DNA of 64,000 nucleotides from Sphingomonadaceae bacterium (GCA_947476735.1 CANJRZ010000002.1:1-64000), one strand, 5' to 3'. Shown: positions 36,127-45,770, numbered from the stretch's first letter. The notes: generated by a model from the letters alone, not told the origin. Numbers and translations: made by a program.

Positions 36127-36980
36127 TCCTTCGGGTCTTGAATGGTGCGCTCGACATGCGGCGACGCAGTGTTGGTGCCGTAGTCGACACCGTAAGGGGT
36201 CGGTGCCAGATTATAGATGCACAGCACCTCTCGGTTACGGCGCAGTCGGAGTTGAGCCGCAACAGCATGCACCACAACGAATTCGTCTCGCACATCGAAC
36301 GGGACCAGGCTTTCCGAGCCATCCGGCCGAACAAGGTAGATCGCCGGAATCTCATGGTTGCCTGGAAAGCGCAGGACCGTGAACTGGCCGTTGTCGGAGA
36401 TCTCCGACGGCTGGAGGTCGCTTGAGCCCTGGACTTTGTAGTTCAGGTTCCGCGGCCCCTCGATCACACCATGGTCGAGCGCGCCGCGAACGACGCTCGC
36501 CTGAAGCGCCGCGATGCGCTGCGCCTCCTGGGTCGCCCGCATCCGGGCGGCGCGGTCTGCCTCGTCACGCGGGTAGCGGAAGCGGACCTGGAAGAAGGTG
36601 TCGCTGCTGCCGCGACCGATCGGCCCCCGGCGCGTAGTCAACTCGAACGCGTAGTTGCGAAGCTCGCCGCCGCGATTGGTCGTGACGATAAGGTTGGTTG
36701 GACCTGCGCGCTCGCGTGGCTTCAGGAAGAGGATGTGACCGGCGACCGCCACTTCCCACGACACCGTGTCCCCTAGCGCGACATGCTCGATCGTCTCGTC
36801 GGCGCCCAGTACGACCTGCGTCGCCGTGCGGAACGTGCCGACGATACGGTAGACCTGCGTCTCCTGATATTCGACGAACTTCACGCGCTGGTCTGCCGGT
36901 CCCGCGCGCGGCGTATCCTCGGCCAACGCGGGCGCTGCAATGAGCGCGAAGATGCCTGCGATATGGATCAGCCGCTTCAC
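36123..36980 (-). CDS. virB9: VirB9 family protein
   Basis: VYRIVGTFRTATQVVLGADETIEHVALGDTVSWEVAVAGHILFLKPRERAGPTNLIVTTNRGGELRNYAFEL...LNYKVQGSSDLQPSEISDNGQFTVLRFPGNHEIPAIY. Confidence 0.92.
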   Translation of the reverse strand: MKRLIHIAGIFALIAAPALAEDTPRAGPADQRVKFVEYQETQVYRIVGTFRTATQVVLGADETIEHVALGDTVSWEVAVAGHILFLKPRERAGPTNLIVTTNRGGELRNYAFELTTRRGPIGRGSSDTFFQVRFRYPRDEADRAARMRATQEAQRIAALQASVVRGALDHGVIEGPRNLNYKVQGSSDLQPSEISDNGQFTVLRFPGNHEIPAIYLVRPDGSESLVPFDVRDEFVVVHAVAAQLRLRRNREVLCIYNLAPTPYGVDYGTNTASPHVERTIQDPKE

Positions 36981-37675
36981 CGCACCACCTCCGGGTCGGC
37001 GCGGTAGTTCTGGACCTGAAACCCAAGCGGGTTACGGTACCGGTCGCCCTCCGCCATCGGCGCGTTGGTGTACTGGAATGTCACCGTCGCGATCCAATCA
37101 CTGCTCTGCGTATCAGTGTCAGTCTGCACGGTGCGGGTGAAGCGCACGTTGGCAACACGGTCATTGATGAAGGCGATGTTGCGGACACGGGCCTGGACCA
37201 CCGCGCCCTTGCCCCAGACGACCTGCGGACTCGCCGCATTATTCGAGCTGAAGAAGCGGCCCCAGCGTTGCTGCTCGCCCGGTTCGGACAGGATGGTGAC
37301 GGCCCTGAAATTCTCTTCGGCCGCCGCCGGCAACCAGCTCTCGCGTTGCCTGACATATTGCGCGAGGAAGAACTTCGTGACTGCCTCATCGTAGCGCATC
37401 GGCTTCTGGGTGAGGGTGGTCTGGACATCCACCGCACCCGTCGTCTGGTTGACCCGGATGATATACGGCATGACGGTTTTCAGCGGGGCAAGGCCCGCGA
37501 GCGCGAACCCCTCCGCAGCTGACACAATCATCGCCAGGCCTGCCACGATCCACGCTATGCGCTCGGATCGAAGCGACTTGCGCTGGCGATCCTGATCCCA
37601 GGATCGTGCCTGCCCGAAATAGAGTTCAGCGTCCTTTGCCGGCACGCCCTCAGCCTGGCTGCGCATGGTCAGCAA
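36977..37675 (-). CDS. virB8: VirB8 family protein
   Basis: ELYFGQARSWDQDRQRKSLRSERIAWIVAGLAMIVSAAEGFALAGLAPLKTVMPYIIRVNQTTGAVDV...FTRTVQTDTDTQSSDWIATVTFQY. Confidence 0.92.
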   Translation of the reverse strand: MLTMRSQAEGVPAKDAELYFGQARSWDQDRQRKSLRSERIAWIVAGLAMIVSAAEGFALAGLAPLKTVMPYIIRVNQTTGAVDVQTTLTQKPMRYDEAVTKFFLAQYVRQRESWLPAAAEENFRAVTILSEPGEQQRWGRFFSSNNAASPQVVWGKGAVVQARVRNIAFINDRVANVRFTRTVQTDTDTQSSDWIATVTFQYTNAPMAEGDRYRNPLGFQVQNYRADPEVVR

Positions 37676-37986
37676 CTCCCGTAGGATCGAAAATCTGCCC
37701 GCGCGGACGTCTTTTCAGACGCGGGGTTGGGGACAGGCGGCGGCGGAGTCCCGCCTTCGATCGGTTGCTTGATCTGCGGCACAGGTGGCGGGGCAGGGGG
37801 CGCCACTACGGCCGGGATCGGTGAACCCGGCAGAACGCTTCCATAGATGTTCGCGTCACGCAGGTGCTTGCCGTTGCAAACCGGCAGCTTCTTTGGCCCT
37901 GATGCCCCGCTCGCCAACGCCGGGAGCAGAACGATGACCAATGTCGATCGACGAAGCCATCGCACTATCGAGGAGGACCTCGTCAT
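37669..37986 (-). CDS. Small secreted Pro-rich T4SS-locus protein between virB6 and virB8 (VirB7 position)
   Basis: Within ORF 37669..38148; MTRSSSIVRWLRRSTLVIVLLPALASGASGPKKLPVCNGKHLRDANIYGSVLPGSPIPAVVAPPAPPPVPQIKQPIEGG. Confidence 0.6.
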   Translation of the reverse strand: MTRSSSIVRWLRRSTLVIVLLPALASGASGPKKLPVCNGKHLRDANIYGSVLPGSPIPAVVAPPAPPPVPQIKQPIEGGTPPPPVPNPASEKTSARADFRSYGSC

Positions 37987-37999
37987 AGGTTTTTCCTTG

Positions 38000-38944
38000 T
38001 CATGCGCGGCTGACCGAACCGCCGCGCTGAGCGGCCCGTTCAAGGTTGCGACTGTTGCGGGCGATGCGGCTCTGCTGAAACGGCGCCGCCATCGTTCCCC
38101 AGGCCGAGCCGGCGAAGGCGCCGACACCGGCGGCGGCACCGCCGGCAATGCCGGTGGCGATCGAAGGCGCCTGGAAGAAGAAGATCGTTCCCAGGAAGAT
38201 GTAGACCGAGAACAGGACCGCTCCGATCGTCACGTCGGGAGTGCCTTCGGCGGTTGCCAGTGCAGTCGCGCCGAGATCGGTAATGAGGGTAGTGATGGCG
38301 ATGATCACCGCCATCAGCACGATGTAATTGAACACCTGTCCCAGCCAGCCGTAGAAGAAGCGGCGGGTTGTCTCAAAGAGCGAGAGCGCAATGAAGATCG
38401 GGCCGAGCGCGATCACCACGGCGAGCGCGACTTTTGCGAAGACAGTGATTGCAAAGCCGATCGCTGCCGATAGCCCGGCAAGACCGTAGATCAGGATCGC
38501 CAACGTCAGCAGGACGAGCTTCCACGGGTTGATATCGAGATATGTTTCGGCCTCGGTCCGGATGATCCGGACGATATTGTCGACCTGACCGAAATAGTCG
38601 TCGAACACGGCGCCCACGCTGGTGATGGTTTTGCCGGCAAGCGCTTGCGAGATCGTGTCCGGCATCCCGTGAAAGAGCGGGTTGGTTATCCAATCAGAAT
38701 AGGCAACCGTGGTCGCCGCGACGTACAGGAGGCAGAGCTTCACCATCCGGTAGAAGAGTTCGCCCCACGGCTCACTGACGATACCGCGCATGACCATGTA
38801 ACCGAACAAGGCGATATAGATCACGAGCCCCAGCGCCAGCGGTCCCCGCACAACGTCGATCACATTGTTAAGGCGCTCGTTCAGGAAAAGATCGAGCTTG
38901 CCGTCGATGTTGGTGTAGATATCCGCGAAGAGTGTGGACGCCAT
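38000..38944 (-). CDS. virB6: VirB6/TrbL family protein
   Basis: Within ORF 38000..39055; multi-TM protein MASTLFADIYTNIDGKLDLFLNERLNNVIDVVRGPLALGLVIYIALFGYMVMRGIVSEPWGELFYRMVKLCLLY. Confidence 0.9.
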   Translation of the reverse strand: MASTLFADIYTNIDGKLDLFLNERLNNVIDVVRGPLALGLVIYIALFGYMVMRGIVSEPWGELFYRMVKLCLLYVAATTVAYSDWITNPLFHGMPDTISQALAGKTITSVGAVFDDYFGQVDNIVRIIRTEAETYLDINPWKLVLLTLAILIYGLAGLSAAIGFAITVFAKVALAVVIALGPIFIALSLFETTRRFFYGWLGQVFNYIVLMAVIIAITTLITDLGATALATAEGTPDVTIGAVLFSVYIFLGTIFFFQAPSIATGIAGGAAAGVGAFAGSAWGTMAAPFQQSRIARNSRNLERAAQRGGSVSRA

Positions 38945-38958
38945 GACCGAGCCTTCGC

Positions 38959-39177
38959 CTATTTGGGACCAAGCGAGCGATCGAGTTTGTCCGCGTTCTC
39001 GATCGCCTTTGCGTTGCTGCACTCTTGCGTGTCGGTATGAGTGCCGTCCGCGCACGCCGCGAGGATCTGCGACCGAAGCTTAGGATCGGACTTCAATTCC
39101 GCCTTGCCGGCTGGCTGTCCACAGCCGGTGACCAGGATCGTCAGTAAGATCGCGGAGGTGCCGGCGGCACGCTTCAT
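38959..39177 (-). CDS. EexN-like entry-exclusion lipoprotein
   Basis: MKRAAGTSAILLTILVTGCGQPAGKAELKSDPKLRSQILAACADGTHTDTQECSNAKAIENA: lipobox LVTGC, EexN-like Cys pattern, located between virB5 and virB6. Confidence 0.65.
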   Translation of the reverse strand: MKRAAGTSAILLTILVTGCGQPAGKAELKSDPKLRSQILAACADGTHTDTQECSNAKAIENADKLDRSLGPK

Positions 39178-39890
39178 GGCCGGCTACCCAGGCTCTGTTC
39201 GAGCTTTGCCAGGCCAGCCTCACCTTCGCGCTGAGAGCGGAGCCGCGCTTCGGCCGCTTGCCGCATTTGGAGCGCCTGCAACTGAACAGCATCATTCTGG
39301 ATGTGCGCGTTCTCGACCCCAATCCGGGCCTGGATATCCATCACGTCCTTGGCGTCCGATGCCGTGTCGAGCGACGATCGAAGCTCCTCCAGACCCGCTG
39401 TTCGCTTGGTAGTCACACCATAGGCCGCCTCTGCGATCGCGGCATCGCGCGCGGCCATGTCCCCGTTGCGCGAGATGGCATCGCGGTTCGTCCGTTCGAA
39501 GGCGGTGGCATCGGGGCGAAGGTCGGGCAATGCAACGCGGTTGCTGCTGCGGATCCGATTTGCTGCCGATCCGAGGCTGCCGAGCCCAGCCATGTCCGAG
39601 GACATCAGGCGCTGGATGTCGCGCGCCTCACTCGGGAGGAGGTGGCGCACCGCGTCGGTGTTCAGCGACGATGCGATCTGGTTGACGTTCGTCAGCTTGT
39701 TGACGCTGTCGAACATATCGGTCGCTTGGGAGATCTGCTGCTTGCCCTGCTCGATCATCGCAAGCGTGTTCTTCACCGTCGATAGCGTTTGCAGGAACGT
39801 GCTGGAGTCATAGACCGGGATACCCTGCGCATAAGCCGGCACCGACGCTGCCAGTCCGCTTGCGATCGCCAACACTCGAATTGCTCTCAT
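39174..39890 (-). CDS. virB5: VirB5 family protein
   Basis: Signal peptide; GIPVYDSSTFLQTLSTVKNTLAMIEQGKQQISQATDMFDSVNKLTNVNQIASSLN. Confidence 0.85.
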   Translation of the reverse strand: MRAIRVLAIASGLAASVPAYAQGIPVYDSSTFLQTLSTVKNTLAMIEQGKQQISQATDMFDSVNKLTNVNQIASSLNTDAVRHLLPSEARDIQRLMSSDMAGLGSLGSAANRIRSSNRVALPDLRPDATAFERTNRDAISRNGDMAARDAAIAEAAYGVTTKRTAGLEELRSSLDTASDAKDVMDIQARIGVENAHIQNDAVQLQALQMRQAAEARLRSQREGEAGLAKLEQSLGSRP

Positions 39891-39894
39891 GACT

Positions 39895-42312
39895 TTATCC
39901 TTTCCTTCGGATGGTAGCGCGACGACGCTCGTGGAAGATGGGCAACCATATGGCGGGGTCGTCGCCGTGCTCGCGCCGGACCTGATCGAGGATGCCGACA
40001 GTTTCCGTAGTGCCTGAAAGGACCGCGAGTTCGTCCGACAGCCCGCCGAGGTCGAGTTCGACGACGATGGAATCGTGACCCTGCTTGACGAGAAAGCGGC
40101 GGCTTTCCGGTATAAGATCGTTCCTGATCAGCTTGAATTCGGCGCGGGTGAGGCCGAGGCCGTCGATATAGTCCACCTCGCGGCCGTGAGGGTTCGGCAG
40201 GAGGATCTTGGTCGCGACCTGCTCCATGATGCTATGCGAGATGTCGGACCGCAGCGCGTCGGCCGGGCTTTGCGTGCCGAACACCAGGAAGGCATTCTGC
40301 TTGCGATAGGTCTTGAGGCCATCCTGGGCGAAAGCGCGGAACGCATCGTCGCCGAGCGCCTTCCAGAATTCATCGATGTCGATAACCAGGCGCCGGCCGT
40401 CGAGCAGCGCGTCGATGCGGTGGAACATGTACATCATGAGCGGGGTGCGGATCTCGGGATTGTCGAGAAAGTCCGTCATGTCGAAACCGATGAATCTGGC
40501 CTCAAGCGTCAGCTCGTCCCGGTCATTGTCGAATACCCAGCCGAGCGCGCCGCCCCGCGACCATTTTTCGAGCCGGGCGCCAATCCCCTCCGGATCGCGC
40601 TGTCCGAGCAGTTGGCGCAAGGCGAGGATGGACCGCTCGTCCGGGGGAAGCCGTCCGATCGAGAGGATTCCCTCGTCGATCATTCGCTCCTGCGTAACCC
40701 CGAGCTGGCTGCCCGCAGGCGTTACGAGATGCCGGATCAGCCGCCCCAAGAACACGATATTCCCGGGAGTCTGCTCGAGCGCGCGGAGCGGTGCGAACCC
40801 GGTGGGCACACCGTTCCTCAAGGCGAGGTAAGTGCCGCCCGACGACCGCACATAGATCTCGGCGCCGCGGTCCTTATCGATGAAGATTTGCTGCGCGCCG
40901 GTTTTTTCGAGCTGCGCCATCAGGAAATTCTGGACGACGGTCTTGCCGCCGCCCGAGGGTCCGATGATCAGCGTGTGGCCGAGATCGTTGACATGGAAAT
41001 TGAAGTAGAAGGGCGACTGTGCCGCCGTTTTCATGAGCGCGATCGCCGCGCCCCAATGGTTGCCGTCGGGCTTGCCCGCGGGGAAGGTATGGAACGGGGA
41101 GAGGGCGGCGAAATTTCGCGAGGTGATAGCAGCGGGCCGGGCGCGCCACGCGAAGTTGCCCGGAAGCTGCGACCAGAACGCGGCCTCGAGTGCCGGGCCT
41201 TCCCGTGCCGCCACGAGACCGGCATCGGCTAACGCAGCCCGCGCCGTCGAGAGATTCTCGGCAAGACGCTTCTGATTTTCTCCGAAGACGGCGAGTGAGA
41301 AATGGTGCTCGCCCAAGACGAAACGATTGCTCTGCAGATCATCGGCGGCATCCGCCAGCTCGAGAGCCTGGCTGGCTGCGGCGTCTTCGGTCGAAGCCAT
41401 TTGATTCTGGCGACGACGGAGGCGCTCCGACGCCCGCGCCTTTCCCATGAACGCGAAGGACTGCGTAACGACAAAGGCGAAGTCCTGCGAGAGGAGGGCG
41501 TTCATCTGGCCAGGGCGGGTCATCGCCGGATACTCGCGAATGCCGAACAGGCCAACGAAGCGGCTTTCATCATGCGCACGTACTTCCACCGTCTCTCGGC
41601 CGAAGATGACGCGCTCGCCGTAGATGGCGGAACCAAGATGACCGCGGACCAGCGGCACCCGGGCCGCGCGACCCATCATTACGAGTTCGAGCACCTCGAG
41701 TGGCTGCGAAAACATCAGGCCTTTATGCTCATAGAGGCTGAGGCGCTGGGGTCGGCATCGGGCCAGCAGCTTCTCGATGTCGCGGGACTTGTCCTCGAAA
41801 CGGGCGAGTTCGTCCTCGTCGACCTCCTGACCTTCCTTTCGCGCTGTCGACAGGCGTCGAAGCAGGACGCCGGTGCGATCTGCCGAGCCTACCGAAGGAC
41901 GCATGATCATCGTCAGGTATAGCTCGTTGACGAACAGGCGCTTGGCGGTGACGCGCGCCCTGTACTTTGCGTCCAAATCGGCTGCGAAGGCCGACCGGAA
42001 CTCGCCTTCCGGGTAATCGGTGATGGGTCGGCGGACGATGTGCGTCCAGATTGCGAGGCGATCGTCCGCGATATTGCGCAGCGTGCCGTTCAGTTTCTCG
42101 TGCCAGTCGTTGAGATGCACGGGATCGGCTGTTTCGAAGGCGAGACCGTCGAGCTGGAACATCATCATGAGATCGCGGCCGTCGAGCGCGATCACGTGGT
42201 CGTTGATATGGCGAGCATAGGGCAGGTAGCGCGCGGGGTCGGCCTCGTTCTTGAGGATCCGCCAAGGCGTCCGGGCTGAAGCTCCGCCCAACGAGGAGGC
42301 GCGACTAGCCAC
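39895..42312 (-). CDS. virB4: VirB4 family ATPase
   Basis: Within ORF 39895..42435, GTG 42312; LGHTLIIGPSGGGKTVVQNFLMAQLEKTGAQQIFIDKDRGAEIYVRSSGGTYLAL. Confidence 0.92.
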   Translation of the reverse strand: MASRASSLGGASARTPWRILKNEADPARYLPYARHINDHVIALDGRDLMMMFQLDGLAFETADPVHLNDWHEKLNGTLRNIADDRLAIWTHIVRRPITDYPEGEFRSAFAADLDAKYRARVTAKRLFVNELYLTMIMRPSVGSADRTGVLLRRLSTARKEGQEVDEDELARFEDKSRDIEKLLARCRPQRLSLYEHKGLMFSQPLEVLELVMMGRAARVPLVRGHLGSAIYGERVIFGRETVEVRAHDESRFVGLFGIREYPAMTRPGQMNALLSQDFAFVVTQSFAFMGKARASERLRRRQNQMASTEDAAASQALELADAADDLQSNRFVLGEHHFSLAVFGENQKRLAENLSTARAALADAGLVAAREGPALEAAFWSQLPGNFAWRARPAAITSRNFAALSPFHTFPAGKPDGNHWGAAIALMKTAAQSPFYFNFHVNDLGHTLIIGPSGGGKTVVQNFLMAQLEKTGAQQIFIDKDRGAEIYVRSSGGTYLALRNGVPTGFAPLRALEQTPGNIVFLGRLIRHLVTPAGSQLGVTQERMIDEGILSIGRLPPDERSILALRQLLGQRDPEGIGARLEKWSRGGALGWVFDNDRDELTLEARFIGFDMTDFLDNPEIRTPLMMYMFHRIDALLDGRRLVIDIDEFWKALGDDAFRAFAQDGLKTYRKQNAFLVFGTQSPADALRSDISHSIMEQVATKILLPNPHGREVDYIDGLGLTRAEFKLIRNDLIPESRRFLVKQGHDSIVVELDLGGLSDELAVLSGTTETVGILDQVRREHGDDPAIWLPIFHERRRATIRRKG

Positions 42313-42640
42313 GGGCAAATCCCCTACGCTTGGCGCCATCGACGGGCAGCGGTGAATAGGAGCTTCCTCCCCACCAACCGCGGTTGCGACAACGGGCCTT
42401 GGTCGTCGTCCATAGCCACAAGAGGCGAAACGCATTGGCGTCGTGGCGCACGATCAGCCTGGCGATCGCCAGAAAAGCGCCGGCCAGCGCCAATGCGTAG
42501 AGAGGGTTGCCGGTGATAATGAGGGTCAGGCACGCGGCCAGCGCGATGGGCAGCGACGCCTCGATCGGCACCCCGAGCCACATCGTCGGCCGCGTCACGG
42601 CGAGAAAGAGGGTCTCTTCCCTAAGCTTTTCGTCGTCCAC
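42305..42640 (-). CDS. virB3: VirB3 family protein
   Basis: Within ORF 42305..42715, GTG 42640; DDEKLREETLFLAVTRPTMWLGVPIEASLPIALAACLTLIITGNPLYALALAG. Confidence 0.85.
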   Translation of the reverse strand: MDDEKLREETLFLAVTRPTMWLGVPIEASLPIALAACLTLIITGNPLYALALAGAFLAIARLIVRHDANAFRLLWLWTTTKARCRNRGWWGGSSYSPLPVDGAKRRGFARG

Positions 42641-42650
42641 CGCCGCGTAC

Positions 42651-42992
42651 TCACGCGCCGCCGGTGATGGTATCGACGATCCACTGCGCGCTGAACACGA
42701 TGAAGATGCCGACAATGACCGTGACTAACAGCCCGAGGCTTGCTCGACCCGTGAAGAACATGAAACCGACGATGACGACGGCGATCACCGCGATCGTCTT
42801 CGCGAACGTGCCGGTCAGCCAGGTCTTGATGTTCTCCGCCATCGACGTGATACCATCGGCTGATTGGGCATAAGCCGGATCGGTAAGCAGCAACGACACT
42901 GCGCAAACGGCGACGAACAGCGCGAGATATTGCGCGATCGAGCGGCGGCGCGGTGTGAGCCATGACCCTGGGGCAGTAGCTTGGGCGGTCAT
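42651..42992 (-). CDS. virB2: VirB2-type pilin
   Basis: In ORF 42651..43622 from ATG 42992; ...LLLTDPAYAQSADGITSMAENIKTWLTGTFAKTIAVIAVVIVGFMFFTGRASLGLLVTVIVGIFIVFSAQWIVDTITGG. Confidence 0.9.
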   Translation of the reverse strand: MTAQATAPGSWLTPRRRSIAQYLALFVAVCAVSLLLTDPAYAQSADGITSMAENIKTWLTGTFAKTIAVIAVVIVGFMFFTGRASLGLLVTVIVGIFIVFSAQWIVDTITGGA

Positions 42993-43663
42993 TCGACTTG
43001 TCCTTTCGGTGAAATGCTGGAGGCCCCCCCGAACACCATCAATGCCGCTGTCTGCGCGCCTGCAGTCGTGTCCCATGGCATCCGAGTGTCCGGGGTACGC
43101 GCAACCTCTGCCGCTGCCGCTAGCGTCACCGCGACCGGAGGATGGGCAGTCGACGGCCCTGTGACCTCGGTGACCCCATTCCGGATCGCCGGTACGACAA
43201 TGCTCGATGACGCGTAGACACGGCTGACGTAGCCGTTGCCAAAGCCACGCGAACGGCTGCCCGTGTTGTACATCGACATGGCCGTCGCGATGGCCGCTTC
43301 GGTCGTAGGGCTCGACTGCGCGACGGACAGGTAGTTGCTCGAAAGCACGCGCGCGGAGGCGGCAAGGTTGCGGCAGGGATCGAAAGCGTCTTCGACAGAA
43401 AGTCCGAGCCATCGCAGGTTGGCGCTGTTGATTTGGCCAAGGCCGAGGTCGATGTTGTAGCCTCGGGCAATCAGCGATCGGGCGGCTGCGGTCGCCGAAA
43501 GGCGATCGACCGGGTGGGGCGCGTTCACCCCCTTGGCGTTGACGCCGATCGCGTAGGGATTGAAGCGGCTCTCGGTGTGGACCAAAGAAACTAGGGTCTC
43601 CACCGCAACCGATGGGGCGCATTGGCGCGACAAGGCGACCACGGTTGCGATTTCGAGGATCAC
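42989..43663 (-). CDS. virB1: VirB1-type lytic transglycosylase
   Basis: VETLVSLVHTESRFNPYAIGVN...IARGYNIDLGLGQINSANLRWLGLSVEDAFDPCRNLAASARVL...AMSMYNTGS. Confidence 0.9.
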   Translation of the reverse strand: MILEIATVVALSRQCAPSVAVETLVSLVHTESRFNPYAIGVNAKGVNAPHPVDRLSATAAARSLIARGYNIDLGLGQINSANLRWLGLSVEDAFDPCRNLAASARVLSSNYLSVAQSSPTTEAAIATAMSMYNTGSRSRGFGNGYVSRVYASSSIVVPAIRNGVTEVTGPSTAHPPVAVTLAAAAEVARTPDTRMPWDTTAGAQTAALMVFGGASSISPKGQVE

Positions 43664-44022
43664 TGTGGCGTGGTCCCCGGCTCAGTCGCGGCTGCCGGCA
43701 GGCCTTCGATGTTCGCCAACGAATATGTCTGCTGACGCCCGTCGTTGAACGTCATCACGACTCGGCGGCGGGTCGCGGAATCACGATCATACACTTTGGT
43801 CTTGGCAACGCCGCCACCCGAGCAACCGGGGAACGAGCCCCCGGTTGCCAGGCGTTGCCATAGCTTCGTCATGGGAGGAATGCAGGCGCCGTATTGCGTC
43901 GCGCCACCAGGATTGGAGAGGCACAACAGAACCTGGCAACCGAGATCGTTTGCCTGCGCAGGCGCTATCGGCAAGCAGATCGCCAACAAGGGCGCGGCTA
44001 AGGCGGGACGCCAGCGCTGCAT
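43660..44022 (-). CDS. TrbM-like periplasmic conjugation protein
   Basis: Signal peptide; CQVLLCLSNPGGATQYGACIPPMTKLWQRLATGGSFPGCSGG; first gene of virB cluster. Confidence 0.65.
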   Translation of the reverse strand: MQRWRPALAAPLLAICLPIAPAQANDLGCQVLLCLSNPGGATQYGACIPPMTKLWQRLATGGSFPGCSGGGVAKTKVYDRDSATRRRVVMTFNDGRQQTYSLANIEGLPAAATEPGTTPQ

Positions 44023-44151
44023 CTTATCCTCCTTGTCGTAGCACCGTGCAAAGCAATGGCGGCGACGTTTATCCTCTGAAAATCACTACTCTTTTGAGCC
44101 CGGCGCGCGCATTTTGAGCAATCCCCCCACAAAGGGGGATGGCTACCAGCA

Positions 44152-45063
44152 TCATGCGCCATGCAGAGCGGCGCCAATCTGGCGCTGCTCCTTCAGGAAT
44201 TCGGCGAGCGCTGCCTCTTGGTCAGGGCGCAGGGCGTCCACCGCGCCCAGACGCTCCGGCGTGTTTGGGCTGAGCAGGATCGAGGGGCAGCGTCCTTCAT
44301 AATTTCCCAGATTGGGCCTGTGTTGCTGGTATCCGACCAACGCCGCAAGATCAGGGGCGAATGTCCGCGCCACATTCGGGGGATATACCAGCCACTGGTT
44401 TTCATAGGGCTTGAGCCACCCAAGACAGTAGCTGACGATCATTCCCTGGCGCACGTTAGCCGACCGATTTCCACCGGCCCCGTGAAGGGTTGATCCGAGA
44501 AATACAATTGCAGATCCTGGACCACATTCCACTGCAACCGGCGCTTCCGGCGGATCGGATAATAACGCGTTTGCGCCATGGCTGCGCGGCCATATGAGCG
44601 TCGTGCCGTTGTCCCGCCGGTAGTCGGTGAACGGCCACATCACGTTGATTAGATACTCAACTTCGCCGGTCTGTCCGCGCCACATGTCCTGATCGCGGTG
44701 AGGAAACTGGGGGAGGGCACCGGGATGCAGCTCGAGGGCCTGAGCGAGGTTGAGCTGGATCGTATCACACCATGGGCCGAGTATCGTCTCAGCCAGCGCA
44801 ATGATCTGTTGGTGCTGGATGAATCCGGCCGCATGCGGTGACCGCTTAAGCAGGCTTCCGAAGCGCTTTGTTCGACTGCCATAGAAGCCTCCTGAGCAAA
44901 AGGGCGTCGCCTCGAATTGCGGGGCCAAATCGTCAGCGAGCGACTCTATGTCGGCCAGTGGCTTGAGATCGGGCATGACGCAGAAGCCGTCTCTCAACAG
45001 CGCCTCGCAAGACCGCCGCTGGACGTCGGAACCGGGCGTCACGTATTTCAAGTTGGTAGGCAT
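44152..45063 (-). CDS. Phytanoyl-CoA dioxygenase (PhyH) family 2-OG/Fe(II) oxygenase
   Basis: LLRDGFCVMPDL...PQFPHRDQDMWRGQTGEVEYLINVMWPFTDYRRDNGTTLIWPRSH...GSAIVFLGSTLHGAGGNRS: HxD and distal His/Arg. Confidence 0.85.
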   Translation of the reverse strand: MPTNLKYVTPGSDVQRRSCEALLRDGFCVMPDLKPLADIESLADDLAPQFEATPFCSGGFYGSRTKRFGSLLKRSPHAAGFIQHQQIIALAETILGPWCDTIQLNLAQALELHPGALPQFPHRDQDMWRGQTGEVEYLINVMWPFTDYRRDNGTTLIWPRSHGANALLSDPPEAPVAVECGPGSAIVFLGSTLHGAGGNRSANVRQGMIVSYCLGWLKPYENQWLVYPPNVARTFAPDLAALVGYQQHRPNLGNYEGRCPSILLSPNTPERLGAVDALRPDQEAALAEFLKEQRQIGAALHGA

Positions 45064-45081
45064 GTAGTGATCTCCGGTGTC

Positions 45082-45699
45082 TCAGGCGGCCGCACGATCC
45101 AGATCCATCAGATGGATCGGCTCGAATGTCCCGGATTGGCGAAGGAGGCGAGGCGTCTCCGGTGAAATATCGATCCGCATCGCCGATAGGCTGTGAGGAT
45201 CGTTGACGCTCGGCAGCCCCAGCGGGACGCATACCCAACCGAAGGCGAGAATTTGTTGGAACCATGCCCACTCGGCGACGCCAGTATAGGCCGTGATGCC
45301 GTGACGCAGCGCATGCTGAACAAGAGCGGATATGAGGCGGTTTCGGGTGACGAGGCGGTCGCGCGCGCGCAACCGGCGCGCCAGACAGAAACGTGTGATC
45401 TCCCGAACGACCGGCCCCGCCGGCGGCCCATCCTCGCATAAATGAGGGAAAATTGTATCGAGAATGTGCGGTCGGTCGGTTCGAAGCAGCCGGGCAGATC
45501 CGCAATGTTCTCCGCTGTCGTCAGTAATGACGATGTAGACCGCTTCATCATCATCGAATTGGTCTATTTCGTATCGGCCGGCGAGGATTGGGATGTCCCA
45601 TCCGAGCAAATCGACGAACACGCGCTTACGTTCTTCAAACATCGATCGGAACACTCGGTCGCCCAGTGCCTGTTCGATCCCATTTCCAGTAACAAACAT
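45082..45699 (-). CDS. LuxI-family acyl-homoserine-lactone synthase
   Basis: MFEERKRVFVDLLGWDIPILAGRYEIDQFDDDEAVYIVITDDSGEHCGSARLLRTDRPHILDTIFPHLCEDGPPAGPVVREITRFCL. Confidence 0.95.
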   Translation of the reverse strand: MFVTGNGIEQALGDRVFRSMFEERKRVFVDLLGWDIPILAGRYEIDQFDDDEAVYIVITDDSGEHCGSARLLRTDRPHILDTIFPHLCEDGPPAGPVVREITRFCLARRLRARDRLVTRNRLISALVQHALRHGITAYTGVAEWAWFQQILAFGWVCVPLGLPSVNDPHSLSAMRIDISPETPRLLRQSGTFEPIHLMDLDRAAA

Positions 45700-45754
45700 G
45701 ATCTACCTCCTTGTCAGAGGCGATCATTCGATCAGCTTGTCGTGGTTTCCGTTA

Positions 45755-45770
45755 TCCCCAGAACTGGGGA
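45755..45770. promoter_or_regulatory. Palindrome upstream of luxI, candidate lux-box-like site
   Basis: TCCCCAG-AA-CTGGGGA, about 55 bp upstream of luxI start. Confidence 0.5.

Noticed and set aside
40075-41232. 385-aa + strand ORF
   Set aside because: Antisense to VirB4 (motif-supported); composition artefact.
42651-43622. Full-length 323-aa minus-strand ORF
   Set aside because: Only the last 113 codons encode VirB2; the upstream part lies over VirB1 in another frame.
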